From Hyphomonadaceae bacterium UKL13-1 (GTDB lineage Bacteria > Pseudomonadota > Alphaproteobacteria > Caulobacterales > Aquidulcibacteraceae), in NCBI GenBank assembly GCA_001602435.1, contig CP012156.1, positions 2,673,898-2,737,897 of the forward strand: a stretch of 64,000 nt of DNA, read 5' to 3'. Positions 12,210 to 22,443 of this stretch are shown here, piece after piece. The number at the start of each line of letters is the position of its first letter. The stretch's first letter is position 1. A program made the translations under genes and the position numbers. The notes under the pieces were generated by a model. The model made no database searches and was not told the origin of the DNA. It was given only the letters and a program-made list of their open reading frames with translations.

Positions 12210-12216
12210 TCGAAAC

Positions 12217-12261
12217 AACCCCCTTGCGGATGGGCCCTGAAGGCTCGTTCCCAAGGGGGTT
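12217..12261 (+). terminator. dnaK downstream hairpin
   Basis: A perfect 10-bp inverted repeat (AACCCCCTTG ... CAAGGGGGTT) with a 25-nt loop lies just after the dnaK stop. It lacks a clear U-run, so it may act as an attenuator or an mRNA 3' stabiliser between dnaK and dnaJ rather than a strong terminator. Confidence 0.6.
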
Positions 12262-12403
12262 CGCTTCGGGCCTTGGTTGACGGACGCACTGCCTCTCCCG
12301 CTTTCCCACCAAGCCTAACGTGTTCGCTGATGCCCGTGGTCCACACGCAGAGCGCATGCAAAGCGACCTCTAGTCAACAATCCAGCTCTATTTCGGGGAT
12401 CTT

Positions 12404-13546
12404 ATGAGCGACGATTATTATGATCTTCTGGGCGTGGCCCGTGATGCGGACGAGGCAGTGCTGAAAAGCGCCTACCGCAAGAAGGCCATGCAATGGCACC
12501 CCGACAAAAACCCCGGCAATGCCGAGGCTGAGGCAAAATTCAAAGACATTAATGAGGCCTACGCGGCGCTGTCGGACCCACAAAAGCGGGCGGTCTATGA
12601 TCGGTATGGTAAGGCCGGCCTCAATGGCGGTATGGGCGGCGGTGGCGGTGGCGGCTTCCAAGGCGATGCTGGCGACATTTTCGAATCCGTCTTTGGCGAC
12701 ATTTTTGGTGAAGTGTTTGGCGGTCGGCGCACGCAACAACGCGCGGGCCCGGCGCGTGGCGCTGACTTGCGCTATGATTTTGAAATCACGCTTGAAGAAT
12801 CTTTCCGCGGCAAGGATGCTGAGCTTAACATCCCTACCAATCAAGTCTGCGAAGTTTGCGACGGCTCTGGCGCAGAACCTGGCACGCGCCCAGAGGTCTG
12901 CCCGACCTGTAGCGGCACGGGCCAAGTGCGCGCTCAACAAGGCTTCTTCATGATGCAACGGACCTGCCCCACCTGTCATGGGCGCGGCACCATCATCAAA
13001 AAGCCCTGTAAGTCCTGCCATGGCCATGGCACCAAGCAAGTCGAGCGCACCTTGTCGGTCGCGATCCCAGCTGGCGTTGAAGATGGCACGCGGGTGCGCT
13101 TAACGGGGGAAGGCGAATTGGGTGCACGCGGCGGCCCAAGGGGCGACCTCTATGTCTTCCTATCCGTCAAAAAGCATGAGTTGTTTGAGCGGGATGGCCC
13201 CACGCTCTATTGCCGCATCCCGGTCACCATGACGACGGCGGCCTTGGGCGGCAAGATCGAAGTACCGACGATTGATGGCGGCAAGGCTGAGCTTGATATC
13301 CCAGAAGGCAGCCAAACCGGCCGTCGCATCCGCCTACGCCATCATGGCATGACGACGTTGAAGTCGGCCCTGCGTGGTGACATGCATGTCGAACTCTTCG
13401 TCGAAACCCCACGCAGCCTTTCGGCGCGTCAAAAAGAACTCTTGCGCGAGTTTGCTGGCGAGTGCGGCGAAAAGAGCCACCCAGAACACACAGGCTTTTT
13501 TGATAAAGCCAAGGGCTTTTGGGACAAAGTGACCGGGACGGAGTGA
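12404..13546 (+). CDS. dnaJ: Hsp40 co-chaperone DnaJ
   Basis: Stimulates DnaK ATPase and delivers substrates. The 380-aa product has a J domain (about 1-70) with HPD at 32-34, a Gly/Phe linker (75-110), four CxxCxGxG zinc motifs (Cys149/152, 166/169, 188/191, 202/205) and a beta-sandwich C-terminal domain. All zinc ligands are present, so this is a class A J-protein. It follows dnaK in the usual order, separated by a 194-bp gap containing a hairpin. Confidence 0.99.
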   Translation: MSDDYYDLLGVARDADEAVLKSAYRKKAMQWHPDKNPGNAEAEAKFKDINEAYAALSDPQKRAVYDRYGKAGLNGGMGGGGGGGFQGDAGDIFESVFGDIFGEVFGGRRTQQRAGPARGADLRYDFEITLEESFRGKDAELNIPTNQVCEVCDGSGAEPGTRPEVCPTCSGTGQVRAQQGFFMMQRTCPTCHGRGTIIKKPCKSCHGHGTKQVERTLSVAIPAGVEDGTRVRLTGEGELGARGGPRGDLYVFLSVKKHELFERDGPTLYCRIPVTMTTAALGGKIEVPTIDGGKAELDIPEGSQTGRRIRLRHHGMTTLKSALRGDMHVELFVETPRSLSARQKELLREFAGECGEKSHPEHTGFFDKAKGFWDKVTGTE

Positions 13547-14008
13547 TTAGTCCGCTTTAGGTGGCCGCTTGGCCATCAGGGTGCGGGTCATGACGCTCAT
13601 GACCAATAGGCCGTCCTGATCTTGCACTTCATGGCTGGCCGTCAGCACGCCTTCGCGGTCATTGCGGTCTTCTGTCGCCAAAAAGGTCAGGCGAACGGAT
13701 AATTCTTCGCCGGCATAGACCGCCTTATAATAGCGAAGCGCATCTTGGCCCAAGCGCTGTAACACGGGCCATTCACGAGTCTCTTCCCACAGCATCCGCC
13801 GCCAGAGGGCATAGACATGGCTTTCTGCGGCGCGCGGCCCGGCCCCTTCGCGACCCTTTTCGCTGGTCTTCAAAGGCAAATTCGGCGCAAAACGCTCGTG
13901 AAATAAGCTAATATCCTCTGCGCTTACCAAGGCCGCGCCGAAATCATAGGTTCGCCCGACGATGATATCCTCAAACCACCAACCCGGTTGTCTCGGCAAA
14001 ATGCTCAC
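13547..14008 (-). CDS. MaoC-like hot-dog domain protein
   Basis: 153 aa resembling the MaoC/FAS1 dehydratase hot-dog fold: WFEDIIVGRTYDFG near the N-terminus is the usual family start, followed by a helix and strands ending in VMTRTLMAKR. The Asp/His catalytic dyad normally found after the first helix is not obvious (here FHERFAPNLPLKTS), so enoyl-CoA hydratase activity is uncertain. It starts immediately after dnaJ on the opposite strand. Confidence 0.7.
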   Translation of the reverse strand: MSILPRQPGWWFEDIIVGRTYDFGAALVSAEDISLFHERFAPNLPLKTSEKGREGAGPRAAESHVYALWRRMLWEETREWPVLQRLGQDALRYYKAVYAGEELSVRLTFLATEDRNDREGVLTASHEVQDQDGLLVMSVMTRTLMAKRPPKAD

Positions 14009-14194
14009 GCAGAAGTCCTTTCCGTTTTCGGCCCCCTAAAGGGGTTCAGACCCGAAGGTCCAACGGTGGTTTATTTCGCTTGGTTTTTCCAGCCCTAGTT
14101 TCCGTCATCACAGTGTTTTTCTGCGCGACCCAGACCCGCACCATTGGCCAGCACCCCGAAGGACGCTAAGTAACGGTGGAAAAGGACTTTATGC

Positions 14195-16297
14195 ATGAAA
14201 CGCGCGCTCTTGGCTCTCTGGCTCTTGTTCTCGTGGGTTGGCTTCGCGCAGGCGCAAGTCCCCGCTGGGATCTCAACGCCAATTGGCATCAGCGCCAGCT
14301 CGCAAAATGTCGAGATCACGCTGATCAGCGAGCGGGCAGCCGTTCAAGCCGGTGACGTCTTCCACGTTGCCATCCGGCAAAAGATTGCGCCGGACTGGCA
14401 TACCTATTGGCGCAATCCCGGCGATTCTGGCGAGCCAACTTATTTGAACTGGACTTTGCCCGACGGCGTCAAAGCAGGCGAGATCAAATGGCCCGCCCCC
14501 ACCGCCATCCCCTTTGGCCCATTGGTCAATTACGGCTTCTCAAAATCCGTTGTTCTGCCGGTGGAAGTGCAGGTTCCGGCCTCCGCCAAACCCGGCACCA
14601 GCATCTCGCTCAAAATCGATGCCACCTGGCTTGAATGCGCCGATGTCTGCATTCCTGGCGAGGGCAGCGTAGCGATCACTCTGCCCGTTGAAGCCACAAA
14701 GCGCGACAGTGGCGATGCCTCGGCCATACAAGCCGCGCTCGCGTCTCTGCCCAAGCCCTTGCCGGGCAAAGCTCATTTGACCGATCTGGGCGCTGGTGGC
14801 CTGCAATTGGTGGTCACGGGCGTACCCGCAAACGGCAAAGCCTATTTCTTTCCCCATGAACTGAGACTCGGTGCGCTGGTTGATTTTGCCGCACCACAAG
14901 AATTCGTGCGTGGCAAGGATGGCTTTGGCTTGAACCTTGTGAAGTCCAAATCCTTGCCAGGCCCCTTTGTCGGCCCGTTTGGGGGTGTTTTGGTGATTGG
15001 CGATGGCAAGGATGCCAAAGCCTATAGCCTCAGTGCGGAACTGATCGCAGCAGCCCCCATGGCGGCCGATGCGGGATCAAAGCCAGCCGGCGGGACCGAT
15101 GTTGGCCTGATGCAAGCGCTGTTGTTCGCCTTCTTAGGTGGCCTGATTTTGAACCTCATGCCATGCGTCTTCCCGATCCTATCCATGAAGGCCTTGGGCC
15201 TATTGGAAGCCTCGCACGGGGATAAAGCCGAAGCGCGCACCCACGGCCTGTGGTACGGGTTTGGAGTATTGGCCTGTTTTCTGGGGCTTGCAGGGCTGCT
15301 GATTGGGCTACAGGCCGCTGGCATGGCCGTTGGGTGGGGCTTTCAGTTGCAGTCACCCGCCATCATCGTTGGCCTTGCGGTTTTGATGGTTCTGATCGGC
15401 TTCAATCTGTTGGGCTTTTATGAGATCGGCACCTCTCTGCAAGGTGCCGGCGCTGGCCTTGCCAGCAAAGGTGGACATGCAGGCTCGTTCTTTACCGGCG
15501 TCTTGGCCGTGGTGGTCGCGGCCCCCTGCACCGCCCCCTTCATGGGCGTGGCCTTGGGCTTTGCCGCAACCCAGCCTCCGATTGGGGCCTTGAGTGTGTT
15601 TGCAGCCTTGGGCTTAGGCTTTGCCGCACCTTTTGTCGCGCTGACCTTTATGCCCGGCCTGATGCGCGCTTTGCCAAGACCTGGACCTTGGATGAGCCGA
15701 CTACGGGAAGCTTTGTCCTTCCCCATGTTTGCAACGGCCATTTGGTTGATCTGGGTCAGCAGCGCGCAAGTCGGTCAAGCGGGCGTTTTGGCAGCTCTCG
15801 GTGGCGTCTTGGCTGCAGGCTTTGCCGTTTGGATTTGGCGGACTTGGCCAGGCCATAAAGGGCGCTCCGTCGCCTTAATGGTCCTGACTGCGGGCTTGGT
15901 TGGGGCGGGAACCTTTGTCACCCAAGCCCCCGCAAAAGCCACAGAAGCCGCCTCCTCCAGCTTTGGTGGCGAGCCTTGGACGCCCGCCCGCGTCGAAGCG
16001 CTGCAACAAGAGGGCAAGACCGTCTTTGTCAATTTCACTGCCGACTGGTGTGTGACCTGCAAGGTCAATGAAGTCACCGTCTTTGCGGACCCTGCGGTGC
16101 GCTCGGCCTTAAATGGCGACAAAGCGGTCTATCTGGTGGCGGACTGGACCAGTCGCGATGATGTGATCGCCAAAGCGCTGGCAAGCCACGGGCGCGTGGG
16201 TGTACCCCTCTATCTGGTCTATAAGCCGGGCGTGGCCGAACCCCAGATCCTGCCGCAATTATTGAGCGCTGAGGTCGTCAAAACTGCCCTGAACTAG
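14195..16297 (+). CDS. dsbD: DsbD-type transmembrane thiol:disulfide interchange protein
   Basis: Carries reducing power from cytoplasmic thioredoxin across the inner membrane. The 700-aa protein has a signal peptide ending AQA near residue 20, a periplasmic alpha domain with Cys148 and Cys152 (CADVC), an eight-helix membrane domain with the electron-transfer pair Cys324 (MPCVFP) and Cys445 (APCTAP), and a C-terminal thioredoxin domain with Cys619-VT-Cys622 (DWCVTC). The cysteines needed for the relay are present. A redoxin gene follows after 11 bp and is a likely downstream partner. Confidence 0.92.
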   Translation: MKRALLALWLLFSWVGFAQAQVPAGISTPIGISASSQNVEITLISERAAVQAGDVFHVAIRQKIAPDWHTYWRNPGDSGEPTYLNWTLPDGVKAGEIKWPAPTAIPFGPLVNYGFSKSVVLPVEVQVPASAKPGTSISLKIDATWLECADVCIPGEGSVAITLPVEATKRDSGDASAIQAALASLPKPLPGKAHLTDLGAGGLQLVVTGVPANGKAYFFPHELRLGALVDFAAPQEFVRGKDGFGLNLVKSKSLPGPFVGPFGGVLVIGDGKDAKAYSLSAELIAAAPMAADAGSKPAGGTDVGLMQALLFAFLGGLILNLMPCVFPILSMKALGLLEASHGDKAEARTHGLWYGFGVLACFLGLAGLLIGLQAAGMAVGWGFQLQSPAIIVGLAVLMVLIGFNLLGFYEIGTSLQGAGAGLASKGGHAGSFFTGVLAVVVAAPCTAPFMGVALGFAATQPPIGALSVFAALGLGFAAPFVALTFMPGLMRALPRPGPWMSRLREALSFPMFATAIWLIWVSSAQVGQAGVLAALGGVLAAGFAVWIWRTWPGHKGRSVALMVLTAGLVGAGTFVTQAPAKATEAASSSFGGEPWTPARVEALQQEGKTVFVNFTADWCVTCKVNEVTVFADPAVRSALNGDKAVYLVADWTSRDDVIAKALASHGRVGVPLYLVYKPGVAEPQILPQLLSAEVVKTALN

Positions 16298-16308
16298 GAG
16301 GAGAGCCG

Positions 16309-16977
16309 ATGAGATTTGTTTGGCTGACAGCCGCATTGGCTCTGGCGAGCTTCACTTGGATCGATAGTCGCGCGGGCGGCATCTATTCTCCAACCGAGCC
16401 CAATTCTCACCCCAAGACCAAGGGCGTGCCGCCAGTACCCGGTGCCATGGCCCCTAGCATTTCCATGCAGGATACCAATGGGCGTAAGTTTAATTTAAGC
16501 GCCTATCGCGGCAAAATTGTCGTGCTGGAATGGACCAATTTTGAATGCCCCTATGTCGCCCGCCATTATGGCAGTGGTGCCATGCAGGCGGTGCAGGCTG
16601 CAGCGCTTAAAGATGGTGTCGTCTGGCTGACGATTTTCTCCTCAGCCCCCGGCAAGCAAGGCTATCAGGACGCTCGCGGTGCCGACTATTTCACCGCCGA
16701 AAAAGGCGCCAAACCCACCGCCAAAGTGCTGGACCCAACAGGCGTGGTCGGACGGGCCTTTGGCGCACGCACTACCCCGCATATGTTTGTGATCGATGAG
16801 ACGGGCCATATCGCCTATGCCGGTGCAATTGACGACCAACCCCGCGCCGTCCTGCCCGCAGGCGCTGTGCCGCGCAATTATGTGCGCGAGGCAATTGCGG
16901 CAGTCAAAAACAAACAAGCCCCGGCCATCCGCGCCACTGCGGCCTATGGATGTTCGATCAAATATTCGGGAAGTTAG
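16309..16977 (+). CDS. Exported thioredoxin-fold redoxin
   Basis: 222 aa with an N-terminal signal segment (about 1-22) and an AhpC/TSA-like redoxin fold: [11 protein letters not shown], then [16 protein letters not shown] with Cys80 at the active-site position, and [16 protein letters not shown] with the cis-Pro loop. The active site has CPYV rather than CxxC; a second Cys lies near the C-terminus (YGCSIKY). Its ribosome site AGGAGGAG overlaps the dsbD stop, which supports an operon in which DsbD reduces this protein. Its stop overlaps that of prfA by 3 bp. Confidence 0.82.
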   Translation: MRFVWLTAALALASFTWIDSRAGGIYSPTEPNSHPKTKGVPPVPGAMAPSISMQDTNGRKFNLSAYRGKIVVLEWTNFECPYVARHYGSGAMQAVQAAALKDGVVWLTIFSSAPGKQGYQDARGADYFTAEKGAKPTAKVLDPTGVVGRAFGARTTPHMFVIDETGHIAYAGAIDDQPRAVLPAGAVPRNYVREAIAAVKNKQAPAIRATAAYGCSIKYSGS

Positions 16978-18047
16978 TCGTCGGCTTCCGCCAAACGACG
17001 GGCGGTATCATCGGCGATCAAAGCCTCGACCATTTCTTCTAGGCCACTGCCTTCTAAAAGCGTATCGAGCTTATAGAGCGTCAAATTGATGCGGTGATCC
17101 GTCACGCGACCTTGCGGGAAATTATAGGTGCGGATGCGCTCAGACCGATCGCCTGAGCCGACTTGGCTTTGACGGCTGGCAGAGCGCTCTGCCGCAAGGG
17201 CGGCGCGCTGTTGCTCATAGAGGCGCGCCTTCAAGGTTCGCATCGCATTAGCGCGGTTTTGGTGTTGGGATTTTTCCGACGAGGTTACCACGATCCCGCT
17301 GGGGATGTGGGTGAGACGCACGGCGGAATCGGTCTTGTTGACGTGCTGACCACCAGCCCCGGACGAGCGATAGGTGTCGATGCGAATGTCTTTTTCGTGG
17401 ATTTCAATTTCCACATCTTCGCGGGCGGGCAGCACTGCGACGGTTGCAGCCGACGTATGGATACGACCGCCTGCTTCGGTGACAGGGACACGCTGGACGC
17501 GGTGCACGCCGCTTTCAAATTTCATGCGACCAAAGGCCCCTTCGCCCGAAACCGAGGCGATGATTTCCTTATAGCCGCCCATTTCGCCGTCCGAGACGCT
17601 TTCAACTTCCACCCGCCAGCCACGCGTGGCGGCATAGCGCTGATACATGCGAAATAAGTCACCTGCGAACAAGGCCGCTTCATCGCCACCGGTTCCGGCG
17701 CGCACTTCCAAGATGACGTCAGCCTCGTCATCGGCATCCTTGGGCAAGAGCAGGATTTGCAAATCCTGCTCCATCGTCGGAATAGACTCGCGCAGGATCT
17801 CCAGCTCGGCCTGGGCCATCTGCGCCATTTCGTCGTTACTAGGCAGATCGAGGATCATTTGCTCAAGCTCAACGCGTTCGGCGCGCGCTTTTTCCAGCGA
17901 ACGGATCGCATCGGCAACCGGGGCGAGGCTGGAACGCTCTTTCGACAGGCGCATGATCTCGCCCCCGTCTGAACAAACAGACAAACGGGCATCAATCTCG
18001 TCAAAGCGGTCGAGAACACGAAAAAGGCGATCTTGGGTCAGGCGCAT
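16974..18047 (-). CDS. prfA: Peptide chain release factor 1
   Basis: Recognises UAA and UAG and triggers peptide release. From the ATG at 18047 ([18 protein letters not shown]) the protein is 357 aa, the family norm; an upstream extension of 17 codons is unlikely. The codon-recognition tripeptide PVT lies at about 188-190 and the catalytic GGQ at 232-234. No prmC (hemK) gene follows, although it often does; the 3' end instead abuts the redoxin gene convergently. Confidence 0.97.
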   Translation of the reverse strand: MRLTQDRLFRVLDRFDEIDARLSVCSDGGEIMRLSKERSSLAPVADAIRSLEKARAERVELEQMILDLPSNDEMAQMAQAELEILRESIPTMEQDLQILLLPKDADDEADVILEVRAGTGGDEAALFAGDLFRMYQRYAATRGWRVEVESVSDGEMGGYKEIIASVSGEGAFGRMKFESGVHRVQRVPVTEAGGRIHTSAATVAVLPAREDVEIEIHEKDIRIDTYRSSGAGGQHVNKTDSAVRLTHIPSGIVVTSSEKSQHQNRANAMRTLKARLYEQQRAALAAERSASRQSQVGSGDRSERIRTYNFPQGRVTDHRINLTLYKLDTLLEGSGLEEMVEALIADDTARRLAEADD

Positions 18048-18141
18048 GAGACCGCGGCGGTTAGCATGACATGGGAGGGTCGGTCGAGGGATGGACACAC
18101 AAGCGCGGCGCTAGTGGCCGCACCCATGCGTGGCTCAAACG

Positions 18142-18169
18142 AAAAACGCGACCCCGAAAGGTCGCGCTT
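18142..18169 (-). terminator. rpmB rho-independent terminator
   Basis: On the minus strand this reads GCGCGACC, a 6-nt loop, then GGTCGCG followed by TTTTT. The 7-bp GC stem plus U-run lies about 50 bp after the rpmB stop and before prfA, so it ends the rpmB transcript. Confidence 0.85.
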
Positions 18170-18218
18170 TGAAGGCTGTGAGGCTTGGGCGGTGGACACC
18201 CAAGGCCCAACTCCAAAT

Positions 18219-18515
18219 TTAGGCAGCGGCGGTTTCAGCCAGCTTTGCTTTGATGTCGCGGCGAATTTTGCGCGCACGATCCGACATCTTGGTCTCATCG
18301 ATCTTCACGATGAAGCCATCGAGGCCACCATTGTGATCGACCGAGCGCAGAGCTGCCATGGTGATGCGCAGCTTGAAAGCGCGGCCCAAAGCATCCGACG
18401 CCAAGGTGACGTCTTGCAGGTTTGGCAAATAGCGACGCTTGGTCTTAATGTTGGAGTGGCTGACGATGTGGCCAACCATAGGTCCAGTTCCAGTCAATTC
18501 GCAACGGCGCGACAT
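18219..18515 (-). CDS. rpmB: 50S ribosomal protein L28
   Basis: 98-aa basic large-subunit protein with the signature start [16 protein letters not shown] and [17 protein letters not shown]. The Ala-rich C-terminal extension is typical of alphaproteobacteria. It stands alone, with its own terminator downstream at about 18150. Confidence 0.98.
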   Translation of the reverse strand: MSRRCELTGTGPMVGHIVSHSNIKTKRRYLPNLQDVTLASDALGRAFKLRITMAALRSVDHNGGLDGFIVKIDETKMSDRARKIRRDIKAKLAETAAA

Positions 18516-18900
18516 GGCGATTTCTCTCTTGCTAAAGCCTTGTCACCCTCGAATAAGAGTGTTCATCGGCGAATTCGTGATTTCTGCCTTGTCCAGAACC
18601 CTCAGCCCACACCATCGTGGGCCGGGACAGGATTGGACCAGCCAGAAGAGGGGCGCGGATACGGGTTTGTGAAGATAAAGTCAAGACAAAGGGCGGTTTC
18701 AAACTGCCAAACCGATGTTGAGCGTGGCAGCTGTGCCCTCTGACCGCAAGCGACCGCTTTTTGCCGCTTTCTCATCAGATATTAACTTTATCGCCGCACT
18801 GAGGCCGTATTCCTTTACTAGGTGTCGATTCTAACAGTTTCGTTCCTAATTTCTGTTCGCGCGAACAGAGCTGACCATTGAACCCATTAGTGAGGCGTGC
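18516..18900. other. Divergent intergenic region, rpmB / tolQ
   Basis: 385 bp between divergent genes. It must hold the rpmB promoter (minus strand) and the Tol operon promoter (plus strand). The only structure I can point to is a short hairpin, GCCCAC-N6-GTGGGC at 18605-18622, which would lie in the rpmB 5' leader region. I see no confident promoter and no ybgC gene, which in many genomes precedes tolQ. Confidence 0.4.
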
Positions 18901-19593
18901 ATGGACGCGGTAGCCACAGTAACAAGCTTTTCCTTCCTCGATTTGTTCCTCAAAGCCGATTGGATCGTTAAGGCGGTGATGATCGGATTGGCCTTGGCCT
19001 CGGTTTGGTCTTGGGCTGTTGCGATCGACAAATGGCTGCAGATCCGCAAGCTGGAAGCCGGTGCCCGCATTGTGGAGGCCGCTTTGGCTGAGGGTCGTGG
19101 CATCGATGCCATCGAAGAAAGCGCTAAGCCAGGTGACGCGATGGCACGGGTTGTCGCCGTGGGTATGGCCGAAGCCCGCCTCGCCCGCCGCATTCCCAAT
19201 CAAACAGAAGTTGGCCTTGGCCGCGCGATTGAGCGGATGGAACGGGTGATGCAGGCCGCGACTGCACGAGAAATGGCGCGCGCTGAGCGTGGTCTAGCCG
19301 TTCTGGCGACCATCGGATCGTCCGCGCCCTTCGTCGGACTGTTCGGCACAGTCTGGGGGATCATGAATGCCTTCCGGGGCATTGCCCAATCGCGCGATAC
19401 GAATTTGGCAGTTGTGGCTCCAGGCATTGCAGAGGCCCTGTTTGCCACGGCACTGGGTCTGTTGGCGGCTATCCCAGCTGTCATTTTCTACAATTGGCTC
19501 GCAGGGAGCCTAGACCGGTTTGCCACCCGCTTGGACGCGTTGAGTGACGATGTGATCGCACGGGTTTCCCGCCGCTTGCAGGACCCGAACTAA
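18901..19593 (+). CDS. tolQ: Tol-Pal proton channel subunit TolQ
   Basis: Inner-membrane MotA/ExbB-like protein that, with TolR, uses proton flow to energise TolA during outer-membrane constriction. 230 aa with three membrane helices (about 20-40, 135-155, 170-195) and the family core APFVGLFGTVWGIMNAF plus IAEALFATALGLLAAIPAV. It opens the operon; GAGG lies 7 nt before the ATG. Confidence 0.97.
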   Translation: MDAVATVTSFSFLDLFLKADWIVKAVMIGLALASVWSWAVAIDKWLQIRKLEAGARIVEAALAEGRGIDAIEESAKPGDAMARVVAVGMAEARLARRIPNQTEVGLGRAIERMERVMQAATAREMARAERGLAVLATIGSSAPFVGLFGTVWGIMNAFRGIAQSRDTNLAVVAPGIAEALFATALGLLAAIPAVIFYNWLAGSLDRFATRLDALSDDVIARVSRRLQDPN

Positions 19594-19594
19594 T

Positions 19595-20035
19595 ATGGCG
19601 ATCGGGATTGGATCTCGGCGCGGAGCCGGTAAACGCGGCCGACGTAGCCGCCGTCTGATGGGCGAGATCAACGTCACGCCTTTTGTCGACGTGATGCTGG
19701 TGCTGTTGATCATCTTCATGGTCGCGGCCCCCTTATTGACCGTAGGCGTGCCGGTAGATCTGCCTAAGACGGAGGCCAAGAGCCTGCCCAGCGAACAAGA
19801 ACCGCTGACGGTGACCATTCTCGCTAATGGCCAAGTCTATTTGCAGAATGAAGTGGTGGCTTATGATCAATTGCTGCCACGCCTGACGGCTTTGGCTGGC
19901 GAAGGCTATGATCGCAGAATCTTTATTCGCGCTGCCGAAAAAGCCCCGTATGGGATTGTGATGCAAGTCATGGCTCGGGTGAATTCAGCTGGCTATCGCA
20001 ATCTGGGATTGGTGACCGATACGGTCGAGCAATAG
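19595..20035 (+). CDS. tolR: Tol-Pal proton channel subunit TolR
   Basis: ExbD/TolR family, 146 aa. A short basic N-terminus is followed by EINVTPFVDVMLVLLIIFMV, the single membrane helix with the essential Asp, and a periplasmic domain ending in GLVTDTVEQ. It begins 1 bp after the tolQ stop, indicating coupled translation. Confidence 0.97.
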   Translation: MAIGIGSRRGAGKRGRRSRRLMGEINVTPFVDVMLVLLIIFMVAAPLLTVGVPVDLPKTEAKSLPSEQEPLTVTILANGQVYLQNEVVAYDQLLPRLTALAGEGYDRRIFIRAAEKAPYGIVMQVMARVNSAGYRNLGLVTDTVEQ

Positions 20036-20051
20036 GATAGGCCCCGAGCGC

Positions 20052-20981
20052 ATGCGCGCCAGTGACCCCCATATCGCCAGTCTGAAGTGGCAAGAGCCCA
20101 GTCCGTTTGGGCCGGGTGTCGCCGTGTCGGCTGTGGTGCATGCAGGGATTATCGCGCTGGGCCTTGTACTGTGGCAGAGCCCGCCCGCCTTCACACCCGA
20201 AGATGTCATCCCCGTTGCCATTGTCGCCGACACACCCAGCGCGATCGGACCGGAAACCGCGGCAGAGACGGTGCGAACTGGGGAAGAGACGAGCCCGTTG
20301 ACGGTGGCGGAGGCCCCGGTGTCTGATGCCGCGCCAGCGCCAGAGCCGACACCCGTCGCCCCACCGGCACCTGCACCACAACCAATCCAACAGGCACCAC
20401 CACCCAAGCCAGCCCCTGCGAGCGCGCAGAAAGCCGCTACCCCACCGCCAGCACCCACAAAGACCAGTCCGCAAAAGGCCTTAACCAACCGACCTGCGCC
20501 CAGCCTGCCAGCCAAGACCAAGGCACCCGCCAAGCCGACCCCTGATCTTCAATTTGACTTCGCCGCCGCCAGCAGAGCAGCGAGCCAAGCAGATTCTGGT
20601 GGCCGCAGTGCACCAAAGCTCGCCGCCACAGGTCAGTCCGCCAAGCAGGGTCGTGCCGGTGGCGGCACCATCCTCGCTGGCGATCTTGAAAACGCCCTGC
20701 GGGCACAGATTTACCAATGTTGGCGACGGCCAGCGGATACATCGCCCCGGTTGGTCGTCCGTCTCCAAATCGAATTGAAGCCAGATGGAAGTTTAGCGTC
20801 GGATCCGAAGTTAATTCGCCCGTCCACGAAAGCGGGGGCCGATGGTAAGCTTTTGGTTGCCATTGAGGACGCGGTGCGTGCTGTCCAGCAATGCGCGCCG
20901 TTTTCCTTGCCTGCTGATCGTTTTACCCAATGGCGCTTAGTGAATTTTGACTTTGACGCCCGCAAGGCTGATCGGCCTTGA
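20052..20981 (+). CDS. tolA: Tol-Pal energy transducer TolA
   Basis: Spans the periplasm to link the TolQR motor to TolB/Pal. 309 aa: one N-terminal membrane helix (about 24-42), a long Pro/Ala-rich stalk (about 80-190) instead of the coiled Ala/Lys stalk of E. coli, and a C-terminal TonB/TolA-like domain (about 210-309, QIYQCWRRPAD ... LQIELKPDGSLA). Identity rests on position between tolR and tolB and this layout. Confidence 0.9.
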   Translation: MRASDPHIASLKWQEPSPFGPGVAVSAVVHAGIIALGLVLWQSPPAFTPEDVIPVAIVADTPSAIGPETAAETVRTGEETSPLTVAEAPVSDAAPAPEPTPVAPPAPAPQPIQQAPPPKPAPASAQKAATPPPAPTKTSPQKALTNRPAPSLPAKTKAPAKPTPDLQFDFAAASRAASQADSGGRSAPKLAATGQSAKQGRAGGGTILAGDLENALRAQIYQCWRRPADTSPRLVVRLQIELKPDGSLASDPKLIRPSTKAGADGKLLVAIEDAVRAVQQCAPFSLPADRFTQWRLVNFDFDARKADRP

Positions 20982-21056
20982 TGTAAAGCTGTCTATAACG
21001 AAAATTTGTCCTACCTTGCCGCAAAATATTCATCTTCTAGGGTCAAGAAAACGATA

Positions 21057-22379
21057 ATGACACCACGCCTTCTCTTGTTTCCGACCCTGACCCGCGCAAT
21101 CCGTGCGGCGCTGACGGGGATTTTGCTTGCTCTGGCTTGTCTGACCCCGGCATTCGCGCAATTGAATGTCAGCGTGACCGAAGGGCATCGGCGGCCGATG
21201 CCGATAGCGATTGCAGATTTCTCAGGGCCACACGGTAGCTCTATCGCTGGCGCTGTGCGTGACAATCTTGCGCGCTCGGGCCTGTTTCAAGTCCAGAATC
21301 CAGACTCCTTCTTGCAGCGCGATATGGATGTAAACGTCGCGCCCCGCTTTGCCGATTGGCGGATCACCAAAACCGAAGCTTTAGTTGTTGGGCGTGGTGG
21401 CGTGAATGCAGGCCGGTTGCGGGTCGAGTTTCGCTTATGGGACGTCTATGGCGAAAGCCAGATGTTGGGGCTGGAATTTGCGACCACCGACGAGAATTGG
21501 CGCCGGATCGCGCACAAGGTTTCTGATGCCATCTATCGGCGCTTGACCGGTGAAGTTGGCTATTTCGATAGCCGGGTTGTGTTTGTTGCCGAAAGCGGCA
21601 GCCGAACCAATCGCGTCAAACGCCTTGCCGTCATGGATCAGGATGGTGCCAATCCCAGCTATCTGACCGATGGCACCGAGCAAGTTCTCAACCCGCGCTT
21701 CAACGCACAGGGCCAACAAATCGTCTATTCAGCTTTGACAGACCGGGGCATCAAACTCTGGGTTGTCGATATTGAGACCGGGCGGAAAGAGGCTGTGGCC
21801 ATTCCAGGCAATATGGCGTTTGCGCCCCGATTTACCCCGGACGGCCAGTCCATCATTTTCAGCGCGGACCGCGACGGCGATGTGGATGTGTTCATCAAAA
21901 GCTTGCGGACGGGCAAACTGACGCAACTGACCCGCAATCCCGCTATCGACACCTCGCCCGATATGTCGCCAGACGGCAGCCAGATCATCTTTACCTCAGA
22001 TCGCGGTGGCACCACACAAATCTATGGCATGAATGCCGATGGATCGGGCGCTCGTCGCCTGACCTTTGGCGAAGGCCGTTACTCGACCGCCGTTTGGTCA
22101 CCCAAGGGCGATTTGATTGCCTTCACGCGCCAATTGGGCGGGCAATTTCAGATTGGCGTGATGGCAGCCGATGGGTCGAACTTGAAGATATTGGCAGAAG
22201 CCTATTTGGTTGAAGGCCCGACTTGGTCACCCAATGGCCGCGTGATCATGTTCCAGCGTGAAGGAGGCCCCGGTCAATCACCAAGCTTGTGGACGGTCGA
22301 TGTCTCTGGCACCAATCTGCGTAAATCCCCTTGGTCCGCGCCGGGTTCAGACCCGGGCTGGTCCGCAACCCTGCCTTAA
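21057..22379 (+). CDS. tolB: Periplasmic beta-propeller TolB
   Basis: Binds Pal and TolA. The ATG at 21057 gives 440 aa with a signal peptide (about 1-34, ending TPAFA); a TTG frame extension upstream is unlikely. After an N-terminal domain (IAIADFSG) come repeated propeller blades such as [31 protein letters not shown] and [16 protein letters not shown]. It is the fourth gene of the Tol operon. Confidence 0.96.
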   Translation: MTPRLLLFPTLTRAIRAALTGILLALACLTPAFAQLNVSVTEGHRRPMPIAIADFSGPHGSSIAGAVRDNLARSGLFQVQNPDSFLQRDMDVNVAPRFADWRITKTEALVVGRGGVNAGRLRVEFRLWDVYGESQMLGLEFATTDENWRRIAHKVSDAIYRRLTGEVGYFDSRVVFVAESGSRTNRVKRLAVMDQDGANPSYLTDGTEQVLNPRFNAQGQQIVYSALTDRGIKLWVVDIETGRKEAVAIPGNMAFAPRFTPDGQSIIFSADRDGDVDVFIKSLRTGKLTQLTRNPAIDTSPDMSPDGSQIIFTSDRGGTTQIYGMNADGSGARRLTFGEGRYSTAVWSPKGDLIAFTRQLGGQFQIGVMAADGSNLKILAEAYLVEGPTWSPNGRVIMFQREGGPGQSPSLWTVDVSGTNLRKSPWSAPGSDPGWSATLP

Positions 22380-22443
22380 GCGTTTTAGTCTTGTCGCGTT
22401 CAATCCCACCTTTTGAAAACACCCCTTCACTTAGGAGCCTATT

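Noticed and set aside
10293..12254. Long open frame antisense to dnaK
   Set aside because: It mirrors the strong codon bias of dnaK, has no known motifs and no ribosome site; a shadow frame.
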